From Bdellovibrionales bacterium (GTDB lineage: Bacteria; Bdellovibrionota; Bacteriovoracia; Bacteriovoracales; Bacteriovoracaceae): DNA of 64,000 bases. A model generated the notes under the pieces. That model ran no database searches. It saw only the letters and a program-made list of their open reading frames with translations, and was not told the origin of the DNA. Where the stretch lies: positions 1 to 64,000 of the forward strand of contig JABGUH010000027.1 of the NCBI GenBank assembly GCA_018646675.1, read 5' to 3'. Each line of letters opens with the position of its first letter. Positions within the stretch are counted from its first letter, which is position 1. Below, piece by piece: positions 8,685 to 16,837 of the stretch. Both the position numbers and the translations under genes were made by a program.

Positions 8685-9269
8685 TTAAGCCTCCCCCCCC
8701 AAGATGGTCAGTACCACCGACAATAAATCTTGATAGGCAGTCTCCAGGTCATTGTTAACTACACAGTAGTCATAGTCATCTTTACGAGTTATCTCTCGGC
8801 GAGCATTTTCTAGTCTGATCTGGATAACCTCTAAACTCTCAGTATCTCTGGCCATCAATCTTTTCTCCAGCTCCTCAATTGATGGAGGTTGGATAAAGAT
8901 AATCTTTGCTTTTTCACCGAAATAGTTGCGAAAGGAGTCAGATCCCTGGACATCAAGATCGAATAGAATTGAGTGCCCATTCGCAATCTCATTGTCTACA
9001 AACTGCTTACTGGTACCATAGTAGTTGCCATGCACTTTTGCCCACTCTAGAAAATCATCGCTCTCTACTTTCTGTTCAAACTCATCTTTTGCAATGTAGA
9101 AGTAGTTCACTCCATCTACTTCGCCCGGTCGAATCGGTCTGGTGGTGTGAGAGACTGACTCCTTAAGTGAGGGAATCTCTTGGCGTAGTCGCTTGATCAG
9201 TGTTGATTTTCCAGATCCAGATGGAGCAACAATGACTACAATATTTCCTTTACTCTTATCCTGTGTCAT
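8685..9269 (-). CDS. gmk: Guanylate kinase
   Basis: About 194 residues. It carries the P-loop APSGSGKSTL, the GMP-binding SHTTRPIRPGEVDGVNY segment and the lid region that follows, ending with the ENARREI segment. It phosphorylates GMP to GDP with ATP. ATG at 9269 is preferred: AAGGAAG lies 9 bases upstream, although a TTG immediately before it is possible. The last codons contain a run of eight G (minus strand) that also supplies the ribosome site for spoT. Pairing guanylate kinase with a (p)ppGpp enzyme links the GDP/GTP pool to its main consumer. Confidence 0.95.
   Translation of the reverse strand: MTQDKSKGNIVVIVAPSGSGKSTLIKRLRQEIPSLKESVSHTTRPIRPGEVDGVNYFYIAKDEFEQKVESDDFLEWAKVHGNYYGTSKQFVDNEIANGHSILFDLDVQGSDSFRNYFGEKAKIIFIQPPSIEELEKRLMARDTESLEVIQIRLENARREITRKDDYDYCVVNNDLETAYQDLLSVVLTILGGEA
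8693..8700 (-). repeat. G8 homopolymer at the gmk/spoT junction
   Basis: Eight consecutive C on the plus strand, read as eight G in the last codons of gmk. It overlaps the Shine-Dalgarno stretch of the downstream TTG start. Slippage would change only the last few gmk residues but could alter coupling to spoT. Confidence 0.6.
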
Positions 9270-9283
9270 CAATTTTAACTTCC

Positions 9284-9313
9284 TTATCTAGCTGTTATTC
9301 CAGTTATCTAGCT
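9284..9313 (-). promoter_or_regulatory. Two 10-bp direct repeats upstream of gmk
   Basis: TTATCTAGCT occurs at 9284-9293 and again at 9304-9313, a 20-base spacing close to two helical turns. It lies just upstream of the gmk start. This is compatible with a tandem activator or repressor site, but no regulator is known. Confidence 0.35.
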
Positions 9314-9387
9314 TAATAGAGATACCTTATGTGCCAATGCTTAACAAGTTGAATTACAACCTTATTCAAGTTGGAAAACTTAGCACT

Positions 9388-9413
9388 TTGGAATAAATAT
9401 ATATTTATTCCAA
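9388..9413. terminator. 26-bp perfect AT-rich palindrome over the lipoprotein stop codon
   Basis: The 26 bases centred between 9400 and 9401 are a perfect inverted repeat (arms TTGGAATAAATAT). The TAA stop codon of the lipoprotein gene lies inside it. It has no U-tract and is mostly A+T, so it is a weak terminator at best; it could equally stabilise the mRNA 3' end or be a protein site. Confidence 0.4.
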
Positions 9414-10100
9414 CTGCCATCCATGGACCTGATTATTTTCAAAGAAGATATGTCTAACTGTATTCCCGCGATCATAGTAGGTCCATCTCTCTCCATTTAC
9501 TCTTGATCGCCCTGAAGGTCGGTTATATGCCGTTTCAATTTTGGCTGGTGGGCCAACCAGCAATACCACTTCATCTTTATTCATACCAACGGAGATATCA
9601 CGCCGCCCCATTGTTACTGAAGCGGGAGATCTTTGAAATAGGCTTGCCTGATTCGAAGATAGTGTCGCCCGATTTTTGATCTGACCGGCTAGAAGGCGGT
9701 GGTAGTTATCACGCTCAGCATAGGAGAGGGAGAGATAGTAGATTCGTTCCGAATTTCCCACTTTAGATTTATCAAACAGATTATTGTAGCGCCGATACTC
9801 TATTTCGCTTAAGTAGCTCTCCTTCTCCTTGAGCTCCTTAAGTAGTGCCTGGCCATGATCTAAAGACTCTCTTTCACGCCGATATCGTGGCACCCGGTTA
9901 TTTACCATCTTGCTTGCCTTGGAGCGGGTGGATTGATCTCCTGCAACAACTGGAAAATCCTCGCCAGCAACAAAAAAGTCACTCTCCTCGTGCTCCATTT
10001 TATCTATGAAGCTACGATCAAAGTAGATTCCAGCACAGCTGCTACTGATCACCAGCACCATCGCCGTTAAGAGTAGTATTCGCAATTGATCTAGTTTCAT
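9405..10100 (-). CDS. Lipoprotein with C-terminal SmpA/BamE-like domain
   Basis: 231 residues. The N-terminal signal peptide ends in a lipobox (VISSSCAG, Cys22), so the mature protein should be lipid-anchored. The C-terminal ~65 residues (SVGMNKDEVVLLVGPPAKIE ... GERWTYYD ... VRHIFFENNQVHGW) match the SmpA/OmlA (BamE) fold: a 'G.s..eV....G.P' opening followed by a strand-rich W/Y pattern. The middle is charged and probably helical. BamE belongs to the outer-membrane protein assembly machine, but this protein is about twice its size, so the function is only suggested. GGGAG lies 7 bases before the ATG. Confidence 0.75.
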   Translation of the reverse strand: MKLDQLRILLLTAMVLVISSSCAGIYFDRSFIDKMEHEESDFFVAGEDFPVVAGDQSTRSKASKMVNNRVPRYRRERESLDHGQALLKELKEKESYLSEIEYRRYNNLFDKSKVGNSERIYYLSLSYAERDNYHRLLAGQIKNRATLSSNQASLFQRSPASVTMGRRDISVGMNKDEVVLLVGPPAKIETAYNRPSGRSRVNGERWTYYDRGNTVRHIFFENNQVHGWQLE

Positions 10101-10375
10101 AGCTTAACTCCCAAATAGTCATCTTCTCTACTGAGTAATTCGGTGATAACGGTAAAATCGTTGAATATTCCCTAACTTGCAGCCTCCACAGGAGTATTTT
10201 GCCAGTAGTGCTTGGCCAATTGCTCATAGATTAGCTCTGTGGGTTGTATTTTGGCCGAGTGAACAGTAAGATGGGCGACTTGAGGGCCTCTGTTGGTCCC
10301 CAATTATTACACCGCCCAAATGATCTCGTTGTTATTAAGCTGTGGGATCAGAAAACAATCATAAAAGGATCATTA

Positions 10376-10909
10376 ATGAATGAAATTAGTACAGCAGAAG
10401 TAAATATCAGCCAATCGGTTGCAATCTTAGTTGATGGAAATAATATTGAGCGATCTCTGCATAGTGAGACTGGAAATAAGAATGTTATGTTAAATTTCGA
10501 CAAAATTATCCCTAAGCTATTGGATAATAGGGGGTTAAATCGTCTGGTATACTTTCGGGAAGGGAAAAAGATCTCCTCCAAATTGAGTGAACGGCTCCAT
10601 AATTATTATCATGGTTCAGTACGGCCATGCCACAAGAGTGCAGATATCCCGCTTTCGATTAAAGCAACCCAACTGGCCAACAAGGTGGATACAATTATTA
10701 TCATGTCTGGTGATAGTGATTTCATAGAGTTAGTTAGACACTTAAAGGGGTTAGGAGTTCGAGTTGAGATTGCCTCAGTTCAATCTACCACCTCGGCCCT
10801 ACTGTTGGAGGAGGCAGACTACTTTCATCCTTTAGCAGAGGAGGATTGGTTCTCTCTCTCCAAAAGTCGTCGTAAAAGTGGAGGAAAACCCTCCGCCAGC
10901 AAAGACTAG
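10376..10909 (+). CDS. NYN-domain (LabA/DUF88-type) PIN-like protein
   Basis: 177 residues from the ATG at 10376, which has AAAGGA six bases upstream. An upstream in-frame ATG at 10244 has no ribosome site and would add residues unlike the family. The domain spans nearly the whole protein: ILVDGNNIE near the start, DIPLSIKATQLANKVDTIII in the middle, then MSGDSDFIELVRHLKGLG. The conserved Asp residues of these motifs form the metal site of NYN/PIN nucleases. Family members are thought to cleave or bind RNA. The C-terminus is a basic tail (SKSRRKSGGK). Confidence 0.85.
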   Translation: MNEISTAEVNISQSVAILVDGNNIERSLHSETGNKNVMLNFDKIIPKLLDNRGLNRLVYFREGKKISSKLSERLHNYYHGSVRPCHKSADIPLSIKATQLANKVDTIIIMSGDSDFIELVRHLKGLGVRVEIASVQSTTSALLLEEADYFHPLAEEDWFSLSKSRRKSGGKPSASKD

Positions 10910-11008
10910 GGAAAAAACTGCCGTTTTTCACTTTAGATTTCTAATGTTGTACCGATAAGATCAAGTGTAGTGATTGTTGTATAAACATCGACTTAGGTGA
11001 GCATCGGT

Positions 11009-11824
11009 ATGAGAAAAATTAAGCGCAAAATTAAGAGATATTACTCAGAACTAAAAGGGCGGATTGTTGGCCGGATTGATCAGAAGCGAGATCAGCTGAA
11101 ACAAAAATGGCACGATACAGCTGAGATGCGAACTGTTGATTACTGGAAGGAGTGGAGTAAGCCACATATTCTACGCACTATCGAGTTTTATAAGATGAGC
11201 GTTGCCTTGTCGATTAAGACCTTCAATCAAGTTAAGGCGGTTGAGTATAAAAAAGAGGCTCGGACTATTTGGGAGCAGCAAGTAGCTAAAGGGAGGGCCG
11301 TAAAGTTACGCTGTAAAGAGCAAGTTTTAAAGGCCAACCCCTACGTATTGGCCATGTTCACCATGTGCTTTGTCATTATCTCGGTGGCCAGTATTCAGAT
11401 CTATCGATCATCAAATACAATCTATGAGGAGATCTCCGCTAGAGAGCCTGCTAGTTTACCAGCACCACTTTTGGAAAATCCACGTCCTGTATACCATAAG
11501 CTACATCAGAAGCAGTTTAGTGTTGAGAGTCTAACTATCCCAGTCTATATCGAGTCTGTTAATTCGGTGAAGACAATGATAATCGACTTTAGCGCCAATG
11601 CTTCCAATCAGTACATCTCTAATTTTTTCCTCAAGCATGAGTTTTATGTGAAGGATCATCTAAATACCACTTTACAGCCGATTGTTCCTAAATTCCCACT
11701 AACTATTGAAGGGAAGCGTATATTGCGAGGAAAGATTAAAGATGAGCTAAACTCCCTAGTCAAACGATTGAAAATTAAGGGTGAAGTGATTGATGTCTCT
11801 TTGATTGGGGTTATCGCCTCTTAA
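11009..11824 (+). CDS. Membrane protein with C-terminal FliL-like domain
   Basis: 271 residues from the ATG at 11009 (AGGTGAG upstream); a GTG four codons earlier is an alternative. A basic, probably helical cytoplasmic region (~1-105) precedes one transmembrane segment (~110-132, LAMFTMCFVIISVASIQIY). The periplasmic C-terminus then follows the FliL pattern: a VYIES strand, HEFYVKDHLNTTLQPIV, then TIEGKRILRGKIKDELNSLV and a hydrophobic end strand. FliL stabilises stators in the flagellar basal body. No flagellar gene is nearby, and the long basic N-terminus is not typical of FliL. Its stop overlaps the stop of the convergent sigma-54 activator (TTAA). Confidence 0.65.
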   Translation: MRKIKRKIKRYYSELKGRIVGRIDQKRDQLKQKWHDTAEMRTVDYWKEWSKPHILRTIEFYKMSVALSIKTFNQVKAVEYKKEARTIWEQQVAKGRAVKLRCKEQVLKANPYVLAMFTMCFVIISVASIQIYRSSNTIYEEISAREPASLPAPLLENPRPVYHKLHQKQFSVESLTIPVYIESVNSVKTMIIDFSANASNQYISNFFLKHEFYVKDHLNTTLQPIVPKFPLTIEGKRILRGKIKDELNSLVKRLKIKGEVIDVSLIGVIAS

Positions 11825-13131
11825 GCAACCATCTTACGTAGAGTATTTTTGGTAATCCCTAGCACTTTGCAGCTGCGCCTCATATTACCCTCAAAGTGGT
11901 TAAATACCAGCCGAGCATGATTACGCTTGATCTCGTCAATTGATCGGAATGAGTTATTTGATTCCTGTGGGGTGTAATTTGCTCCTTGATAGCAAATATT
12001 CTCATCTTGGTGATTATAGTTAAGATATGGCCCCTTGGTCGTGATCTTCTTTTTAGTTAAATGACCTAAAAGTTGGCGAACATTTCCCGGCCATGGGAGT
12101 GATTGGTAGTATTCGATTAAGCGCTTAGAGAGGGTCACCTCTTCTCTGGTTGCAAAGTTTGCACAGTGGTGGGCAATCAATTTAGATTGCCCTCGCAGAG
12201 GTGGAATCTTTATTTTGATGCCACTAGAGACTCGAAAGAAGAAGTCCCGGCGAAACTCACCTCGTGCCACCATCTCCTCCAAGGATTGTCCTGAGGCGAA
12301 GAGAATACGAACATCGATGGAGCGATTTTGCATTCCACCAACTGGTCGATACTGTTTAGAGTCAAGAAATAGCAATAATTTTGTTTGAATAGAGTGAGGG
12401 AGAGAGTCCAATTCATCTAAAAAGAGAGTACCATACTCTGCCGAAGCCAGTGCCCCCTGCTTATTGCGAATCGCCCCAGTGAATGCTCCTTTAATGTGGC
12501 CGAAAAGTTCCGATTCGATCAGGCTCTCCGCAAAGGAGGATAGGTTAATATGAACAAAGCTACCGCGGCGTCCACTTTCGTGGTGAATTTTTCCGGCCCA
12601 GAAACTCTTGCCAACTCCACTCTCTCCCTCCAGGAGAATGTTAAGATCGGAGGCGAGTAGGGCCGAGCTAGGAAGGAAGTCCCACTGCCAATTACGATCT
12701 TCCGAGCGCAGATATTTTATACGATTAAAACCCAAGTCAATAATGTCACCACGTCTGACAAATGATTGGAGGGAGAGGGTGCCATTGATCTTAAATGGGT
12801 GTCCCGTCAAGCTACTCAAGAGATAGCGTCCATGCTGATCTAGTTCGTGGGATTTGTTGGAGGAGGTGATATTTTGCAATACAAGTTGAAAGCGCGCCTG
12901 CTCCTGGCCGATGTAGGGCAGGTAGATCTCATGGCGTTCAATCTTGGGTGAGAGGCACTCGCGGGCGGTGATGATATGTTTTGATCTAGTCAGTTTGATG
13001 TTACATTTGCGTCCTTGAATTGGACTAATTTGCCACTGGTCGAACAGTCGAAGTCCATCCTGCTGCAGAGATTCATCTACGAAGTATGAACTAGTAATGG
13101 GGCCGGTAGCAGTTGTTTGAGGATGGATCAT
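11821..13131 (-). CDS. Sigma-54-dependent transcriptional activator with FHA-like N-terminus
   Basis: 436 residues. The AAA+ domain carries Walker A GESGVGKS (169-176), the sigma-54-contacting GAFTGA loop (215-220) and Walker B LFLDEL (236-241). The C-terminus has a Fis-type helix-turn-helix ending in [19 protein letters not shown]. The N-terminal ~140 residues lack a receiver Asp pocket; the stretch ending [17 protein letters not shown] resembles a forkhead-associated domain, so the input may be a phosphothreonine protein. It remodels RNA polymerase holding sigma-54. It is divergent from engB and convergent with the FliL-like gene. Its targets cannot be read here. Confidence 0.9.
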   Translation of the reverse strand: MIHPQTTATGPITSSYFVDESLQQDGLRLFDQWQISPIQGRKCNIKLTRSKHIITARECLSPKIERHEIYLPYIGQEQARFQLVLQNITSSNKSHELDQHGRYLLSSLTGHPFKINGTLSLQSFVRRGDIIDLGFNRIKYLRSEDRNWQWDFLPSSALLASDLNILLEGESGVGKSFWAGKIHHESGRRGSFVHINLSSFAESLIESELFGHIKGAFTGAIRNKQGALASAEYGTLFLDELDSLPHSIQTKLLLFLDSKQYRPVGGMQNRSIDVRILFASGQSLEEMVARGEFRRDFFFRVSSGIKIKIPPLRGQSKLIAHHCANFATREEVTLSKRLIEYYQSLPWPGNVRQLLGHLTKKKITTKGPYLNYNHQDENICYQGANYTPQESNNSFRSIDEIKRNHARLVFNHFEGNMRRSCKVLGITKNTLRKMVA

Positions 13132-13258
13132 CTTAATTTACTCCTTGAGTGATTAGCTATGACTATCTCTTCACTTAGATCTGAGACTCTTTGATCAACA
13201 TATACAATTTTTATGCCAGTAAGAAATTTCAAGAAGTAGTTGAGATTGCGTCGTCCAA

Positions 13259-13287
13259 GTGACAATACTTACAATCATCTGTACTAT
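13259..13287 (+). promoter_or_regulatory. Putative sigma-70 promoter for engB with overlapping inverted repeat
   Basis: GTGACA at 13259-13264 and TACTAT at 13282-13287 are 17 bases apart, with the ATG of engB 37 bases downstream. An inverted repeat, TACTTAC (13266-13272) and GTAAGTA (13289-13295), brackets the -10 element and could be an operator. Confidence 0.4.
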
Positions 13288-13323
13288 GGTAAGTAAATTG
13301 AACCGCTAGAATAGGGTGATGCT

Positions 13324-13995
13324 ATGGGTTATGAGATTGCACGGGGAAGTGCGAAGTTCCTTTATGGAATTCGCGATCTGGGACAACTGAAACAAATTTT
13401 AAAAGAGAAGCGTGACTGTGCAGCGCTAAGTTTTATTGGCCGATCAAATGTTGGTAAATCTTCGCTGATTAATGCCCTTTTTGGCAAGGGGGCGGCCCGC
13501 ACCTCTAAAACTCCTGGTAGAACTAGAGAGATTAATATGTTCTCATTCAATTTGGCACTAGATGGAACAGTTGATACCTCACATGAATTTTATCTGTTTG
13601 ATCTGCCTGGATATGGTTACGCAAATGTTTCACAACAGATGTCACGTGAGTGGGGAGTGTTAATGGAAAATTTTTTTCAACACTCTCCGCCAGCTAATGG
13701 CATGGTGTTATTACAGGATGCTCGTCATCCAATGCAGAAGGCGGATTTGGAATTTTATAAGTATTTTCATCGCTTTAGTTTTAATAGCTCTTTAGTACTT
13801 AATAAGTTAGATAAACTGAAAACGCAAAAGGATCGTTCCAAATTGAATAAGATGAAGCCAGCGATCTATCAAGAGAATAAGTGGGTGCAGCAGATATTTT
13901 TTGTTTCTGCGGAGAAGCGTAACGGTATAGACGAGTTACACAACTCACTGGTAAGTCAGTTGTTGTTGCATCATACAGAGCGGGGGCAGGAGTAG
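13324..13995 (+). CDS. engB: Ribosome-biogenesis GTPase EngB (YihA/YsxC)
   Basis: 223 residues with all GTPase boxes: G1 GRSNVGKSSL, the switch region with TPGRTR, G3 DLPGYGYA, G4 NKLDKL and G5 SAEKR. The family is TrmE-Era-EngA-EngB-Septin and acts in assembly of the large ribosomal subunit. The ATG at 13324 has only a weak AGGGTG upstream. A small membrane-protein gene follows after three bases, so the two are probably one transcript. Confidence 0.93.
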   Translation: MGYEIARGSAKFLYGIRDLGQLKQILKEKRDCAALSFIGRSNVGKSSLINALFGKGAARTSKTPGRTREINMFSFNLALDGTVDTSHEFYLFDLPGYGYANVSQQMSREWGVLMENFFQHSPPANGMVLLQDARHPMQKADLEFYKYFHRFSFNSSLVLNKLDKLKTQKDRSKLNKMKPAIYQENKWVQQIFFVSAEKRNGIDELHNSLVSQLLLHHTERGQE

Positions 13996-13998
13996 GGA

Positions 13999-14253
13999 AT
14001 GACTACTCATCCATTTATCTATCTTTTTGTATCGATTGCAATCGCCTATTTGATTTTTTTTAATCTTGCTCTAATCTTCTGGATTCGTCCTCGGTTTATC
14101 TTTAAGTCACAACCGGAGGGAGCGGGAGAAAAACTTTCTAGTCAGCTGCTAAGCAAAGAGAGCTTGGTATTATGGGCGCTTTTTATTACCAGCTTTATAC
14201 TCGGAGTTGGAACCTCTTTGATTAAGATGTTAAATGAGCTACTGCTGCGCTAG
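13999..14253 (+). CDS. Small two-helix membrane protein, unknown
   Basis: 84 residues with two hydrophobic segments (about 8-30 and 55-78) joined by a short polar loop. It starts three bases after engB with AGGAGTAGGGA overlapping the engB stop, which supports a real coupled gene. I recognise no family. Confidence 0.6.
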   Translation: MTTHPFIYLFVSIAIAYLIFFNLALIFWIRPRFIFKSQPEGAGEKLSSQLLSKESLVLWALFITSFILGVGTSLIKMLNELLLR

Positions 14254-14269
14254 GGTGTAGCAGTAGCTC
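14236..14269. terminator. Hairpin between convergent genes
   Basis: GAGCTACTGCTGC (14236-14248) pairs with GTAGCAGTAGCTC (14257-14269), 12 of 13 positions, with an 8-base loop. It overlaps the end of the 84-aa gene and precedes the convergent cytochrome gene. There is no U-run on either strand, so an intrinsic terminator role is uncertain. Confidence 0.45.
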
Positions 14270-14315
14270 ACCTGACATCTTATCGTCTATAGGTTACAGG
14301 ATATTTTTTACATCT

Positions 14316-15926
14316 CTATGGTCGCCAAAGCTCTCGGATCGATCGCAAAAAGTTAAATTGGACCTCTTCTTGGCCCGTTCGTTTAAAGAGTAGTGCTTTG
14401 GGTTTTCTGCACTTGCTGGCCGGCATGCGGCCGCTACCAATAATCTCCGGTATCATCGCCATGGAGCAATCCGTAGATGGCATCCACTCAGCGTTAAATT
14501 CACCGTCTTGAATGGTAAAAGTGAAGATATCTGGGAAGCCATCATTATTGTGGCAATTGAAGCACCCCTTTAGATCTTCAGACTCTCCATCCCAAGGTTT
14601 GGCATTGGGTAGATTACCGAATAGTTCGGAGTGACATTTGCCACAAGAGGTATACTCTTTGGAATCTAGTCGACCATGTTTCCTACTGCTGCGAAATTTT
14701 CTAGGGTGAGGCATCTGCAGGTGGCACTTATCACAACCAATCGGAAGTGAATTAGACATTACCGCCACTTCACTTGCTTCACTCTCTCCATGACAATTTA
14801 TACAACTAACATTTTTTGGAGTCTCGCTCTTTATCTCAGTTAAAAAATTAGCTCCATGATTATCTGGACGACTCCAGAATGTAGGGTGTGGATAGTCGTG
14901 ACATTTTTTGCATGAACTGAGTTTGATATTTTGGTCAGGATTTATCTTGTGGCACTGGATACACTTGGAGCGATCATGTAAAAAGTATTTCCCATGCTCC
15001 TTATCTTTAAATTCAGCGCTATGAACCGGTGGAAAGATCAACTTATCAGTGGGTAGACCTCCAATGTGGCACTTGATGCAAGAGACCTTTGATGGGCCAC
15101 CGTCAAATTTCACACCATGGCACTGTTGACACTTATCCGGGTTGGCCCCAAAAGCTAAACCATGCTGGCTTGATATTTTAAAGTCTAGAGTGTGAGGATA
15201 AAATTTGGGAATAAGTCCCATGGTATTAGATTGGAACTGGTTGCTTGTAAGGAAGTCTAGGTGGCAGCTGGCGCAGCCAATTTTACTTCTGCCACCATCT
15301 AGTTTTTCACCATGGCACTTCTGGCATAATTTCGGATCTTTCTTATATTTTTTGCCATGTCGTTTTCCTATTTTGAAGGAGAAACTATGAGGGTAGCCCT
15401 TGGTCTGCCTGAAGATATGTCGCATGGAGAGACTATCAGTTGTAGCATACTCAAGATGGCACCGATCACAACTAACTTTGGTTGGGCCGCCCTGAAGATC
15501 ATCTCCATGACACAATTGGCAGCTCCTCTTGTTCCCTTGGTATTTTTCACCGTGTTCAGATGAGACTTTAAAATCTAAAGTATGAGGATAGTTTTGCATG
15601 AAATCAGTATTCTTAATCGGAGATATAACTCCACCTTCTACATTTTTATGGCATCTTAAACAGCTAACTTGAGACTTCCCACCGGCAAGATCTTTTCCGT
15701 GGCAGACGGTACATTTTTTGGGATTTTTCTGGTAAGCGACTCCGTGATCAGGACTGATGGTAAACTCCAACGAGTGGGGGTATGAACCCTCTGGAAGTAG
15801 ATTTCCACGACCACTTATAATATTATCTCCACCCTGAGGATTGGTATCATCTGTAACTTTGCTACATGATGACAGTAGAAAAGATAGTAATAAAAATAGA
15901 ATAAGTGGTTGATTTAGTATCTTCAT
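14316..15926 (-). CDS. Tetradecaheme c-type cytochrome lipoprotein
   Basis: 536 residues from the ATG at 15926 (GGAG just upstream); the in-frame ATG at 15965 has no ribosome site and would block the signal peptide. The signal ends in lipobox LLSSC. Fourteen CXXCH heme motifs follow in seven pairs. Four well-conserved units (~65 residues) read YPHxLxFxI...HG...C..CHG..L.GG..K..C..CH, and three more degenerate units follow. Each of the first four units carries two extra His (in YPH and HG) that could be distal heme ligands. This points to a periplasmic or outer-membrane electron-transfer protein. No partner oxidase, reductase or cytochrome-maturation gene is in the window. Confidence 0.9.
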   Translation of the reverse strand: MKILNQPLILFLLLSFLLSSCSKVTDDTNPQGGDNIISGRGNLLPEGSYPHSLEFTISPDHGVAYQKNPKKCTVCHGKDLAGGKSQVSCLRCHKNVEGGVISPIKNTDFMQNYPHTLDFKVSSEHGEKYQGNKRSCQLCHGDDLQGGPTKVSCDRCHLEYATTDSLSMRHIFRQTKGYPHSFSFKIGKRHGKKYKKDPKLCQKCHGEKLDGGRSKIGCASCHLDFLTSNQFQSNTMGLIPKFYPHTLDFKISSQHGLAFGANPDKCQQCHGVKFDGGPSKVSCIKCHIGGLPTDKLIFPPVHSAEFKDKEHGKYFLHDRSKCIQCHKINPDQNIKLSSCKKCHDYPHPTFWSRPDNHGANFLTEIKSETPKNVSCINCHGESEASEVAVMSNSLPIGCDKCHLQMPHPRKFRSSRKHGRLDSKEYTSCGKCHSELFGNLPNAKPWDGESEDLKGCFNCHNNDGFPDIFTFTIQDGEFNAEWMPSTDCSMAMIPEIIGSGRMPASKCRKPKALLFKRTGQEEVQFNFLRSIRELWRP

Positions 15927-16041
15927 ATCGCTCCAGAAAAAACCTTCTCTGAAGCTAATCGTCATAATAGATTAAAATTTTAGTAATTTAGATTAGATAA
16001 CCAGATATAATTAGGCGGTTATATCGCCTGTGGGGCCAGCC

Positions 16042-16329
16042 TCATATGTGCCGGGCAACCTCTTTACGAATAGAGCCTAGAAGTTTTCCTTTTAGCGGTT
16101 TGAGTAAGAAGGTGAGATCTAGTCCCACATCGACGCTGCTTTCACTAAATTGCATAGTTAGAGAGAATCCTTTACCACTGGCAGTAATCAGTCCATTGCT
16201 TGGGTCGTAGTCAAACTCAGCCTTCACTTTGTATTTAGCGATATTTGCTGGCGTGATATAGTTTTTAACTATTTCAAATGCCTCTTGAGGATTTTGGGCA
16301 TTTTTATAATCTACTACAAAATCTGTCAT
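16042..16329 (-). CDS. Small PHA-system-like (PF09650-type) protein
   Basis: 95 residues, start ATG with GAGAGG upstream. The pattern fits the small 'polyhydroxyalkanoic acid system' family: an N-terminal helix, ANIAKYKVKAEFDYD, an ITASGKGFSLTMQF strand pair and a C-terminal VDVGLDLTFLLKPLKGKLLG. Similarity is judged by eye and the biochemical role of the family is unknown. It lies 27 bases after dut on the same strand, so it belongs to the rpsO-pnp-dut string. Confidence 0.5.
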   Translation of the reverse strand: MTDFVVDYKNAQNPQEAFEIVKNYITPANIAKYKVKAEFDYDPSNGLITASGKGFSLTMQFSESSVDVGLDLTFLLKPLKGKLLGSIRKEVARHI

Positions 16330-16356
16330 TTTCGACCTCTCTTTCGATTTTTATAA

Positions 16357-16818
16357 CTATATTCCAGTCGAGCCAAAACCACTGCTACCTCGCTTACTGG
16401 GAGCAAGCTTGGCTTCGGTGATCTTGAACTCCGCCTGAATGGTGGGGGCAATTACCAGTTGGGCAATGCGATCTCCATGGTTAATAGTATGCTCAGTTCT
16501 ACCGAAATTTCCTAGTAAAATTTTAATTTCGCCACGGTAGTCAGAGTCAACTGTTCCCGGAGCGTTGACGATGAGTAGATTGCTGTTCAAGCTTAGGCCA
16601 GAGCGTGGGCGAACTTGTAGCTCAAAACCTACCGGTATCTCCACACTTAGTCCGGTGGGAACTGCGACTCTTTCACCCGGAGCAACTGTTATGGAGCCTT
16701 GATCAGGAAGGCATGCGGCGATATCTGCACCTGCTGATCCCAAGGTTTGGTAACTAGGTAGTGGCACCCTGGGATCATAGTGAGGTAGTGGAAAAACCTT
16801 AACGACAACTGTTGACAT
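16357..16818 (-). CDS. dut: dUTP diphosphatase
   Basis: 153 residues with all five trimeric dUTPase motifs in order: LGSAGADIAA, RPRSGLSL, a VDSDYRGEI segment after the NAPGT loop, DRIAQLVIAP, and the C-terminal RGSSGFGSTG arm that closes over the active site. It hydrolyses dUTP to dUMP, feeding thymidylate synthesis and keeping uracil out of DNA. It lies 19 bases after pnp. Confidence 0.96.
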   Translation of the reverse strand: MSTVVVKVFPLPHYDPRVPLPSYQTLGSAGADIAACLPDQGSITVAPGERVAVPTGLSVEIPVGFELQVRPRSGLSLNSNLLIVNAPGTVDSDYRGEIKILLGNFGRTEHTINHGDRIAQLVIAPTIQAEFKITEAKLAPSKRGSSGFGSTGI

Positions 16819-16837
16819 GGATAATTAGAGTAAAGAG

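Noticed and set aside
10913..10928. AAAAAC-TGCC-GTTTTT hairpin after the NYN gene
   Set aside because: The stem is almost only A-U pairs, so it would be too weak for termination.
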